Assembly (NCBI GenBank): GCA_003210775.1
Contig: QCUI01000012.1
Span: forward strand, 1-38,455
Length of the DNA stretch: 38,455 nt
Direction of reading: 5' to 3'
Source: Synechococcus sp. AG-679-A04
GTDB taxonomy: Bacteria; Cyanobacteriota; Cyanobacteriia; PCC-6307; Cyanobiaceae
Both the position numbers and the translations under genes were made by a program. Positions 1 through 7,700 of this stretch are shown here, piece by piece (position 1 is the first letter of the stretch; the number at the start of each line of letters is the position of its first letter). The notes under the pieces were generated by a model that was not told the DNA's origin, did no database searches, and worked only from the letters and a program-made list of their open reading frames with translations.

Positions 1-24
1 AACCCCGCCACGTGCGGGGTTTTT
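1..24 (+). terminator. Rho-independent terminator
   Basis: A GC-rich stem (CCCCGC pairing with GCGGGG) is followed by TTTTT on the plus strand. It would end a plus-strand gene lying left of the window. It also touches the stop codon of the minus-strand DUF3104 remnant, so it may serve both directions. A near copy follows the RTX gene at 8822. Confidence 0.7.
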
Positions 25-217
25 ATTGCCCTGGATCCCTCGGCAGGATGTGCGTCACCAGATCGGCGCTCACCCAGCGGATCACCCTTGAATCAACGTC
101 AGCGATCTGGAAAAGGTTATGAATAGCTGGATCACGAGCAGCTCCTACGCAGGGAAGGACTGAGCCCATTTACAAGTCTTTGTCCTGCCTATCGCCGGGT
201 AGGTATTCGCACTTCAT
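23..217 (-). pseudogene. Decayed DUF3104-like protein
   Basis: The minus strand reads as a relative of the proteins at 13928 and 22503. After an in-frame stop it continues with NLFQIADVD, IRWV and VTHIL, matching SLFQVADVD, IRWV and VTHVL of the 22503 copy. Where the family has Trp-Trp followed by a hydrophobic-Gly pair, this copy has Leu and a TAA stop (170-172). Only about 16 codons precede that stop, and the usual N-terminal part is missing. The family is small, cyanobacterial and of unknown function; I call it DUF3104 from memory. An ATG right after the stop (169) could give a short C-terminal product, but decay is the simpler reading. Confidence 0.65.
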
Positions 218-382
218 ACACAGTCATCCCTGTAGCCATAGTCAGGTCAACGCATTGGTATTAATTCTATTAGCGATTGCCTGACAAATCAAATAGCACC
301 TATGGTTACCGAATGATCATCTCTTTAAAGAGCAGGCAAGTTGTAATAGGCGTTGCTATAAATATAGAAAGATACGAAATCA

Positions 383-670
383 ATGAAAGCAATTCTTTTG
401 ACGGTTGCCATCCTTGCATCTGCCATGCCTTCACAAGCAGAGAATGGCGAACAATACGCCACTTACTATATCGGTGTTTTATATGGGAGCGCACAGGTGC
501 TTTGCGACCTGGCCAATAAAGGATCTATTAAAGCAGAAACTGCAAGGAATAAGATGGCGGAAATGTATCAAGCATCACTGAACGACAAAGACATAAGTCA
601 GTATTCAGGCTTAATGTCAGAAGCCTATGAAGACATTAAAGATGATTCTTGCGGGGGTGTATTTAAATAA
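383..670 (+). CDS. Small secreted protein
   Basis: This encodes 95 residues and I do not recognise the family. Residues 1-19 form a clear signal peptide (MK, a hydrophobic run, then a PSQA cleavage site), so the mature protein of about 76 residues is exported to the periplasm or lumen. The mature part is mostly helical and acidic, with two cysteines (in VLCDL and near the C-terminus in DSCGG) that could form a disulfide. An overlapping frame (277-519) has no such features and is a shadow. The gene stands alone among decayed genes. Confidence 0.6.
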   Translation: MKAILLTVAILASAMPSQAENGEQYATYYIGVLYGSAQVLCDLANKGSIKAETARNKMAEMYQASLNDKDISQYSGLMSEAYEDIKDDSCGGVFK

Positions 671-865
671 GACATATCCGACAATCCAAGCGACTAGTGC
701 AAACATGCTGGAGCTGTCTCGATGCGGAGCCTTGGTCGGCAGCAGGCAGCAGTCCGATCCTTTGCTTCAGCTCAGCTCTGCGATAACGCATACTTAAAGC
801 CAGATCTACCGTGGTCAATGAAATGTTCTTCAAAGCTTGGCATTGCTACTCTCAGCGAAAGGAGA

Positions 866-910
866 ATGAAAATGTCTCGACAAAGCGAATCATGCTTAAT
901 GTGGCAATGA
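866..910 (+). CDS. Possible 14-residue leader peptide
   Basis: This is a 15-codon reading frame with a strong AAGGAG ribosome site only 4-5 bases before its ATG; a second ATG lies two codons further at better spacing. Its TGA stop overlaps the ATG (907) of the next reading frame as ATGA, the usual arrangement for translational coupling. The peptide itself (MKMSRQSESC...) has no recognisable family. It may be a coupling leader for the exported protein that follows, or the SD may serve that gene alone. Confidence 0.3.
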   Translation: MKMSRQSESCLMWQ

Positions 911-1208
911 AATTTCTCTCGCTTATCGTTCTCGGTTGCCTATCCGAGACTTAGTCATAGCAAGCGAATATAAAGATTTTTTGCTCGATCAGTATGATGA
1001 TTACGAGATCGAATACGTGAAAGACATGTGCATAAGGGATAGACGGGTCAATCAAGACATGGGGCTTTCTGTGTTCAGTCCCACCGCGACACGAGTTATT
1101 GCAGAAGGCATGGTGACCAACGGTGAATTCCTCAGCGTTGAATCTGGCCAAGAAAAATTGATGGAATACAAAAAACTAAAAGCATTGCTTTGCCCTGACG
1201 TCTGGTAG
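907..1208 (+). pseudogene. Frameshifted exported protein
   Basis: An ATG at 907 opens a signal-peptide start (MKFLSLIVLGCLSE) that stops at 952-954. A shift of one frame near 936-942 continues it as PIRDLVIA-SEYKDF and on through 80 hydrophilic residues to TAG at 1208. Joined, the product has a normal signal peptide with a VIA cleavage site and a mature acidic protein with two cysteines. As it stands, only the downstream frame is open, from TTG 936, and would lack the hydrophobic start. I read this as a single-base frameshift, a real mutation or a sequencing error. Family not recognised. Confidence 0.5.
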
Positions 1209-1319
1209 CACCGTTGCCACAACTCAACCTTCAACACCTGGCACGGTTGAGTGCAGCAATCATTAGCTAAAGGAACTGCAGCAGACCGTTGCTATAACTG
1301 CTGAACAGGCCTGATACCC

Positions 1320-1531
1320 ATAGCCCTCAAACAACTGAAAGCATTCCTCGAAAAAGTAAAAGTGATAGCAGCCTTCAAGATAAACTAAAAGCAGCAAAGT
1401 CTTCTGAAAAAGTAGTCAGCATTGCCAAAGAATACGGCCATGAATTCACCGCTGACAAGACCCGTCAGCTCAGCAAAGAGGAACCAGAAGGCGTCTCTGG
1501 TGGACGTGACTATGTCACACTATTTTGCTAG
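1320..1531 (+). pseudogene. Nif11-type leader peptide (precursor) remnant
   Basis: The reading LKQLKAFLEKVK, then SLQDKLKAAKS, VVSIAKEYGHEF, LSKEEPEGVSGG is a typical Nif11-type leader as found on prochlorosins and related modified peptides of marine picocyanobacteria, ending in the double-glycine cleavage site. Two lesions are visible. The expected start codon is ATA (1320-1322), and one base is missing in the A-run near 1358-1362, so the two halves lie in different frames. After GG only eight residues remain (RDYVTLFC) before the stop, so the core peptide is very short with one Cys. No LanM-type or transporter gene is nearby. Confidence 0.75.
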
Positions 1532-1555
1532 GATGGATAACCTGCATGCCTAGTC

Positions 1556-2224
1556 TTGGTTGATATCAACACATCAGCAAAATACCTTTCCAGGCCAAGA
1601 GAGGTTTATTTTTTGATGATCTCATACCTATTTTCGTTCGCATTCGACAGAACACTTTCCCTAGCAGAAATAGAAGATGGACTCATTAAGCAATTACTGA
1701 TAAACGTCAATTCATTTTTAAAAAGCCTCACATCCCTTGGTCATCCATTGAATAGCCTGTTTCTTCTGACAACAGCTGGTCTGGTAATTCTTGGGCTGAT
1801 TGGGCAAAGCAATCGACTGGGAAAAGATATTCTTGCCGCCTTTCTATCAATCTGCTGGATTATCGAGCTTATATCTATCAATCTTCTCCTGATAGCTCCG
1901 ATCAAGGACCCTAAGCTGCTTCTAGCAGAATTACTATTATTCCTGCCCATCGTTGTTGTCTCATTTGCTTGGTGGTACTGGCGAATAAACTACCAACACT
2001 CCATTAACAGCAATTCGGAGACAGAGCCAATCACATTCAAAGCGCCTAGGTCAATACTGAATTACTTCTATCTTTCTATTGATACATTCTTCAAATACCA
2101 ACCTAGCTACGCAAGCTTTAATACCAAACTTGCAAAGTCAATACATTTATTTCATGCAATAGTAAAGCTAAATGTTCTAGGACTGACCTTGGGTCGCGCA
2201 GTAAGCCTGGCAACTTCAACCTGA
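1556..2224 (+). CDS. Multi-pass membrane protein, unknown family
   Basis: This is 222 residues with three to four strong hydrophobic segments (about residues 64-82, 92-112, 123-143 and a weaker one near 195-215). The reading frame opens with TTG at 1556; ATG 1616 (MISYLFSF) is an alternative start. The C-terminal layout, a loop then a helix, faintly recalls two-helix channel-type or DUF1345 proteins, but no filter or catalytic motif is visible. It acts in a membrane; function unknown. It follows the Nif11 remnant by 25 bases on the same strand, with no sign of a shared function. Confidence 0.6.
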   Translation: MVDINTSAKYLSRPREVYFLMISYLFSFAFDRTLSLAEIEDGLIKQLLINVNSFLKSLTSLGHPLNSLFLLTTAGLVILGLIGQSNRLGKDILAAFLSICWIIELISINLLLIAPIKDPKLLLAELLLFLPIVVVSFAWWYWRINYQHSINSNSETEPITFKAPRSILNYFYLSIDTFFKYQPSYASFNTKLAKSIHLFHAIVKLNVLGLTLGRAVSLATST

Positions 2225-2286
2225 CAACATTAGAACTTGCCTTGATTGAGACAACTCAGAGATCTCGACATAAAAGCAAGAACAAA

Positions 2287-2427
2287 ATGACAATTACTTA
2301 CTGTGGGCGCATTGAAAACCATAATTCCTCTATTTCACTCATAAAATGCTTTAAAGCAACTACTCAAACCATCACCACGCAGGCCGAGTTTCAACTTGAA
2401 GTGGAAATCAAGAAGAGGGGCCTCTAA
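2287..2427 (+). CDS. Small hypothetical protein
   Basis: This frame encodes 46 residues from ATG 2287, beginning MTITYCGR. The start faintly resembles the MTLTYRG opening of DUF4278 cyanobacterial proteins, but the second repeat expected there is absent. No clear ribosome site is seen. The evidence is only an open frame in the same direction as the upstream gene. Confidence 0.25.
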   Translation: MTITYCGRIENHNSSISLIKCFKATTQTITTQAEFQLEVEIKKRGL

Positions 2428-2825
2428 TGCCAGTTACGCGAAAACGAGAACATCAACTCAGCTGAGGAAAACGCTGCTCCGCGTGGGAGATACCAGCAGC
2501 TATCCACCAGCGGAGTCGACGCGGTACTGAAGATGAACAATGCCTTTACTCTCGCTTCTGCCGGAGATGTCGATGCACTTGTGCACTGGAAAGGACGAAC
2601 CACTGCGCTTGAATCAAAGTCCAGAGGCATTCGGTCTTCAAAGGTGCTGGTGTCGACCGGCGTAAAACTGAACTCTTCCCCCTCTTGCCCACCTTTGACA
2701 CCGATCAGCTGATCATTCGTGAAAGCTTCCTGCAACTTCGCTTGCCGTGGCTCGAAGCTTCCGAAGCTGTCCTTTTCAGATTGAGCTGAAAAGTAAGAAC
2801 CGCCGTAGGTCGTGATGTGAGGCAT
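2424..2825 (-). CDS. Uncertain ORF with double-glycine-like segment
   Basis: This is a minus-strand open frame of about 133 residues from an ATG at 2825; an earlier ATG at 2909 lengthens it to 161. It has no recognisable domain. Near residue 45 it reads AFTNDQLIGVKGG, which has hydrophobic residues at -4, -7 and -12 before a Gly-Gly, as in double-glycine leaders. The plus strand also has plausible coding in pieces (around 2450-2710 and 2640-2790), so the true strand is unclear and the area may be decayed. Confidence 0.2.
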   Translation of the reverse strand: MPHITTYGGSYFSAQSEKDSFGSFEPRQAKLQEAFTNDQLIGVKGGQEGEEFSFTPVDTSTFEDRMPLDFDSSAVVRPFQCTSASTSPAEARVKALFIFSTASTPLVDSCWYLPRGAAFSSAELMFSFSRNWH

Positions 2826-2909
2826 GGATTTGAAAGCGGTGGAGGGTTGTTCCCTCTCGATGGACACACCATCTCCTTGTTCAGCGTCTGAATCGATGAC
2901 CTGCCTCAA

Positions 2910-2945
2910 GCAGGGCTGTGATCTTGCTGACAGGGTCTTTCACCC
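2910..2945 (+). repeat. Shared 17-base element plus small hairpin (copy 1)
   Basis: GCAGGGCTGTGATCTTG (2910-2926) occurs again, identical, at 8955-8971. Each copy is followed a few bases later by a short stem, here GGGT-CTTTC-ACCC, and there GGGGT-AA-CACCCC. Both lie just upstream of a small plus-strand gene, so a common untranslated leader element is possible. Confidence 0.4.
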
Positions 2946-3005
2946 GTTCTGTGAATTTACCTTGACCACCCTTTCAGCGACGGTGGCATCAGACGGAATC
3001 AACCA

Positions 3006-3128
3006 ATGAAAGGTCTTAATCGTGTTGTTATCGGTTCTGCTGTTGGCGGTCTTCTGGGTGCGGCATCGTTCTTCGAAGTCATGACGACTTATCCGGCAGG
3101 AGTTGTTGACGGACTCATCGTCACGTGA
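3006..3128 (+). CDS. Small glycine-zipper membrane protein
   Basis: This encodes 40 residues. Residues 8-24 are hydrophobic with spaced glycines (IGSAVGGLLGAA), so one membrane helix of the glycine-zipper kind is likely. No strong ribosome site is visible. Support comes from the repeated leader element at 2910-2945, about 60 bases upstream, which also precedes the gene at 9017. Function unknown. Confidence 0.35.
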   Translation: MKGLNRVVIGSAVGGLLGAASFFEVMTTYPAGVVDGLIVT

Positions 3129-3312
3129 TCGCGCGCATCCTGTTCCGCACGCGTCCACATCTTGATGTTGAACCCTTGGGCCGCATCGTTTGGTGTTGTC
3201 GCTGACCTGATCGCCACCTTGGTGTCGCTTGCGTTGAGCTGATCGACATTTGACGCCGTTCAATCCGGGGCAACTTGCGGCATTCAGTCCACGGCATTAG
3301 CTCTTTACGGGA

Positions 3313-3483
3313 TCAGAGAATCGGTGCGTTTGGGCAAAGCCCCCGATTGCAACCACAGCCATGCCCATCGGCGCATCCATCAGAGCAGAAAGCTTTGCCG
3401 TTGCGCATCACAGCTTTTGTGACCTCGACTCTGCACTGACAGTCGGGGTCAAAGCATTGGCATCTGACGAAAATCGCATTCAT
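3313..3483 (-). CDS. smtA: Metallothionein, SmtA/BmtA type
   Basis: This is a 56-residue protein with nine cysteines and the spacing of cyanobacterial metallothioneins: CQC (8-10), CQC (15-17), then AFCSDGCADGHGCGC (31-45) and a last Cys at 50. The block C-x3-C-ADGH is the family signature, which binds zinc with Cys and His. It is expected to act in the cytoplasm, buffering zinc and detoxifying cadmium or copper. The start is set by AGGAGT lying 5 bases before ATG 3483. The usual partner smtB repressor is not adjacent, and no classic SmtB operator palindrome is obvious upstream. Confidence 0.9.
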   Translation of the reverse strand: MNAIFVRCQCFDPDCQCRVEVTKAVMRNGKAFCSDGCADGHGCGCNRGLCPNAPIL

Positions 3484-3969
3484 GAGTGACTCCTAGAGCG
3501 ATGCCTTTGGTCTATATGCGATGGGTGTCGCCTGAAAGTGAGCCAACCGTCCTTCGAAGTTCGGTTTTAGGAACTTTGATCGGCTGACCCCGTTCGATCC
3601 GGGTCAGCACATAAGCGAATGACACCGCCACCAGCCGATCTTCTGCATTTTGTTCCATGCCACGATGGCGTTGTGCCGAAGCATGCGCCTGCGGGACTGA
3701 GGAACAGATGGACTAGGCCGGTCCCACCGATAGGTGTCAGCACCACCCACTGTCCATCTGACGTCGGGTTGTCGTTGGCGGAGCTATATGCGGTTGGCAA
3801 GTCTTTTTGGCACTTGACCAATCTGCGAAATTTACGGATCTGATGATTAGTGCTCGGATGGTGGGCTGAGCCAATCAGCCGTGGCAGTGACCACAGCCAC
3901 GCCACTGCCACCAACAAAGCAGAGCCGTTGCACCATCCACCCCTGCCTGACTCTGGTCATATCGGCCAA

Positions 3970-4009
3970 TAAAAAAGACCCACACCAGGCATAGTGCCTT
4001 GGTCGGGTC
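3970..4009 (-). terminator. Minus-strand terminator-like hairpin
   Basis: On the minus strand, GACCCGACCAAGGCA pairs imperfectly with TGCCTGGTGTGGGTC and is followed by six T. It should end a transcript coming from the right (above 4010), where no convincing minus-strand gene is visible. Confidence 0.6.
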
Positions 4010-4179
4010 CGGGTGATGGGGAGTTTAGTTTGCTGTCTTTAGCCGTTCGCGTCAACGCTGCATATGGTGTCCCATGCATGCCAAATATGACTTTGTACAC
4101 CTAGATACAAAATTCACTGAAAGTCTGACTAATCTTTTCTTATCGGCCGGGTGATGGGGATTGTCCAGCCTTTGAAATC

Positions 4180-4207
4180 AAGTCGCCGCTGAAGCGGCGA
4201 CTTTTTT
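4180..4207 (+). terminator. Rho-independent terminator without upstream gene
   Basis: A perfect ten-pair stem (AAGTCGCCGC with GCGGCGACTT, loop TGAA) runs directly into TTTTTT. It is among the strongest terminators in the window, yet the preceding 700 bases hold no convincing plus-strand gene. This suggests an untranslated transcript ending here. Confidence 0.8.
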
Positions 4208-4643
4208 ATGACTTGGCTCAAGGCCAAAGCAGTATCGCCCACTACCTCGGCAGGCATCGCTTTCAGCCACTTGATTTCTGCATGGTCATCCATGCCTCAA
4301 TCGCGGTGGCCTTTAGCTTTCTACAAACGAAGCGCTGACACGACCTCATAGCGGTGTTCCTTTCAACGCTCAAATGTGGGCATATCTCCGTGGAGCCACA
4401 ATCACAAACGATCATGCATCGAAGATGTCAATGGGATGACAGAACAGTGGTGTTGTCTGGCGTATTTACATAGCAGCATTGATCGCAAGCATGCGCGACA
4501 CCTATCGGACTTCAGGTGCCTGAACCCTTCCTATATACACGGTATGCGGACCCGCCCAGTGAAGGGGGTTTGATTGCACGAAAGCATCCGTGACACTGAA
4601 TTCTGCGTGATCTGAACCCAGTCAAAACTGGCTCAGATCCTTT

Positions 4644-4693
4644 CACCAGGACTCCACCAGAACTGCTCAATGGCTGCACCAGGTTTCAACCAG
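4644..4693 (+). promoter_or_regulatory. CACCAG direct-repeat array upstream of RTX gene
   Basis: CACCAG begins at 4644, 4655 and 4677, with a variant AACCAG at 4688. The steps are 11, 22 and 11 bases, so all copies lie on one face of the helix. The same 11 then 22 spacing of CACCAG occurs at 8894. An 11-base period is typical of tandem sites for OmpR/PhoB-family regulators. The array ends about 65 bases before the ATG of the RTX gene. The identity of the regulator is not shown. Confidence 0.5.
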
Positions 4694-4758
4694 AAACTCA
4701 CAAACGCATCGGACATGGTGCAGGTGTCCGGGAGAAATCCCACACCAACACAAGAACA

Positions 4759-7700
4759 ATGAGCGTTACATACACCAAGCTACAAATTGATACAGCCGGC
4801 CAAACCGAACTGCTGGAGCAAACCGGCGACCAAACGATGGTGGCCAAGCAAGGCAAGACCAGCTTTGCCATTCACGGTCAAGACGGCAAAGCCAGCGAAG
4901 GCGTGGATCAGAAATGGCACATGATCAGCGCCGAGCAAGTAGGCGAAAACGGAAGTGTGATCTGGCAAAACGCTGACACAGGAGCCTTCCGCGAAACCAA
5001 ATACAGCATCGACAAAAACCAAAAAACCTGGACTCAAAGCGGAGAAGCTCAACAGCTAAGTACCAGTGAGATCTACGCAAGGGAAGGCGAACACAAGGCT
5101 GACCTCAATGGTGATGGCTTTGAAAGCTCGAGCGCACTATCGCTCAAAAGTCCTGCCAATCAACAGCAAGGTTCATCTGAAATCATGCTGGAAAGCGATG
5201 GCCTGATCAATAGCACGAACAAAATTGTTGGCCAATGGAAAGCGAATCGCAACACTGAATACTCCATCGAAGGAAAAGACAAAGCACTATTTAAGATTGA
5301 TAGCAATGGCCAGGCAGAATTTAAAGGAGACAATGCGGACGGGCAAAAAGTCTATGAATTCGAAGTCAAAGCAACTGATAAGTCAACGAATCAGAGCGTG
5401 ACTCAAACGGTCAAACTGCAGCAAAGACATGTCATTACAGTAAACAATAATGCTGGAGACAAACGCGAAGGATCGTTGGGATGGGCCGTCGAGAGAGCCA
5501 ATCAACTAGGAGTAAAAAATATTGCCTCCGAGATTCGCTTCAATGAAAGCATGACAATTCAAAGCAAGAATGGATACAAACTCACACATGGCGACATCAA
5601 AATCAACACTTATGACTCAAAAAATATCTCGATCAAGCGCACAAGCAATGGCTCAGCCTTCACGATTGGTGAATACAAATACGCTAACAAACACGATGTC
5701 AACAAACAACCAGATCTAAATGTTGACGCCTCAAATATTAATGTATTCAATACAACCGCAAAAGGGCAAGATGCTGCAAAAAATGGCGGTGGCGGCGGCG
5801 GATACGGGGCAGGAGCGGGAATCCTTCATTACAACGGTCACTTAACTTGGAGCAATAGCGTCTTCCAAGGAAACAAAGTCGAAGGCGGGAATGGAGCAGA
5901 CATTGCCTCTAAAGGAAGAGATGGCTATTATGTTAAACAGTGGGGAGTGGAACCGTATCTTTGGAAGTACGTTGATCCCGAGCGAGGCGGTCCTGGTCGA
6001 AGGGGTGGTGGAATCAATGATCGCAATCATAGTTTTGGGAACCGACGTATTTTCGGCACATTTGCTTTCGGGAATACCAGTAAAGATGGGGTCAGTCCAG
6101 GTTTTTGGGAGGCTGGAGTTTGGAGGAGGGGTGGCCTCATCATGGGAGCTGGAGAGGGCGGCATTGGACCTGAAGCTGGCGCTGGCGCTGGAAGGTTGGA
6201 AGGCTATCGCTGGAGTCCAGGGGATGGGAGGCTGAAGGGGGGAAAACCAGGACAAGGCTCGAAGGCTGGCTATGGCGGAGGCCAGGCAGCACAAGGTAGC
6301 GGCAAGATTGATGATGCCAACACAAGAGAATGGGGCGGTACTTCCGAATCAAACAAAGGGGGACGCGGGGCGGCACAAGGCGCATTCATGTCGTCATTAG
6401 CCGCCAAGAATGATAAAAATTCAGTGACGATAAGGTCGACTGATGCCCTTGGAAACGAAGCACAGTCGTCTAGTTCAGCAGGAAAAACAAAGAACATCCA
6501 CAGCAGATATATTGATGTAAAAATCGATAATTACCGCCAGTCTGACAACCACACAACCCCTGACCAGCAGCGACAAACTGTTGAAGCAGGCGCATATAAT
6601 ACTGTTCACGATGTTAAATGGCAATATACTGATCACACAGCTACATTTTCCCCCGTTGACCGAAGCAATGCATTCACGAATTCAGGTACATTTTCCCAAG
6701 CACCCGAGAAAGAGCCCACAAGCATCACGGTTAGATCGAATTCTTTTGTAGTTAAAGAGAATGAAGCGAACATTGTTGGTCAAACCATTGAACTTGACCC
6801 AAACAAGTCGCATGTCATCTTTTCAGGGATGCAGAATAATAGCGCAAATACTGTTACACCAGAAATCCAAAACTGGGAGAAATGGAGAGATGGGATTTCA
6901 GGGATAATGCAGAAAGTGTATTCCGTGAAGACAGAGGAGGCGATTCGAAATAGCAAAAAAGGCTTTTTGGAGACTTGGGGTACAGCACTAATCAGTGGAT
7001 TAGGTGCAGCTGGAGCCAAAACAGGCCCAGCAGGTGCAATCTTTGCCCTATGGAAAGCGCGTGCGAGTGATCTTGCAGAATCAAAGCGTATCGAAAAAGA
7101 GCTCAAAGAGAGAGAGCAGACCATCACAGAACACAGGCAAATAGAGGCAAGTTTTAAAGAGGGTCTAACAATAAACGCCATTCAGATCACAAATAAGATT
7201 ACACGAACAAAATACAATAAATTTACTCTTGGTACTCACACGATGGAATTTCAACCAGGACTCGACCCATTACTGAAATGGGAAACGGTAACCAATGGAC
7301 GGGCTATTATATCAATTAATAATAGAGACTTTGCCAATAGAACAGCAGACAATAAGGCCAAGCAGTTTGCACTCCTTGAGCTAACAAGGGAACAGACATC
7401 AAAGATGACAAATATCATAAACCAGGATGCTTATATTAATAGCTTTATCCAATTCAAGCGTCAAACAGTAAACGGCAGTAGATTAATCTCTGTAAGAATA
7501 GGAACTCAGTCAAAATGGCTTGTATTCAAAAATGAGGCCCAAAAACCGCTTACCGGAAACAGTAATGATCGAGTTGCAATCGAGCGGGATTACGGATCAG
7601 GACTTACTATCAAGACAGACTTTAAAGTAAACACCTTTGAAGGCGATGATGTTATTCACGGCGATAGAGGGCGCAGCACGATCAATGCAGGTCGAGGGAA

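Larger units (their letters stand above)
3484..4643. other. Long region without a convincing gene
   Basis: About 1.1 kb holds no frame with good start signals or a recognisable product. Opposed frames at 3567-3917 (minus, TTG start) and 3619-3843 (plus) look like chance. It contains a minus-strand terminator (3970-4009), a 14-base direct repeat (4009-4022 and 4147-4160, CCGGGTGATGGGGA), and a plus-strand terminator (4180-4207) with no gene before it. A hairpin GCTGACCC...GGGTCAGC lies at 3584-3608. A small RNA ending at 4207 is possible. Confidence 0.5.

Noticed and set aside
3567..3917. Opposed frames of 116 and 74 residues
   Set aside because: Neither has a ribosome site, signal or coherent composition; the longer uses a TTG start.
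4129..4293. Minus-strand frame of 54 residues beginning MDDHAEIKWLKAM
   Set aside because: It runs through the strong terminator hairpin at 4180 and has no ribosome site.
5842..6294. Open frames on both strands inside the RTX gene
   Set aside because: They follow from the Gly-rich codon pattern of the real gene and have no start signals.
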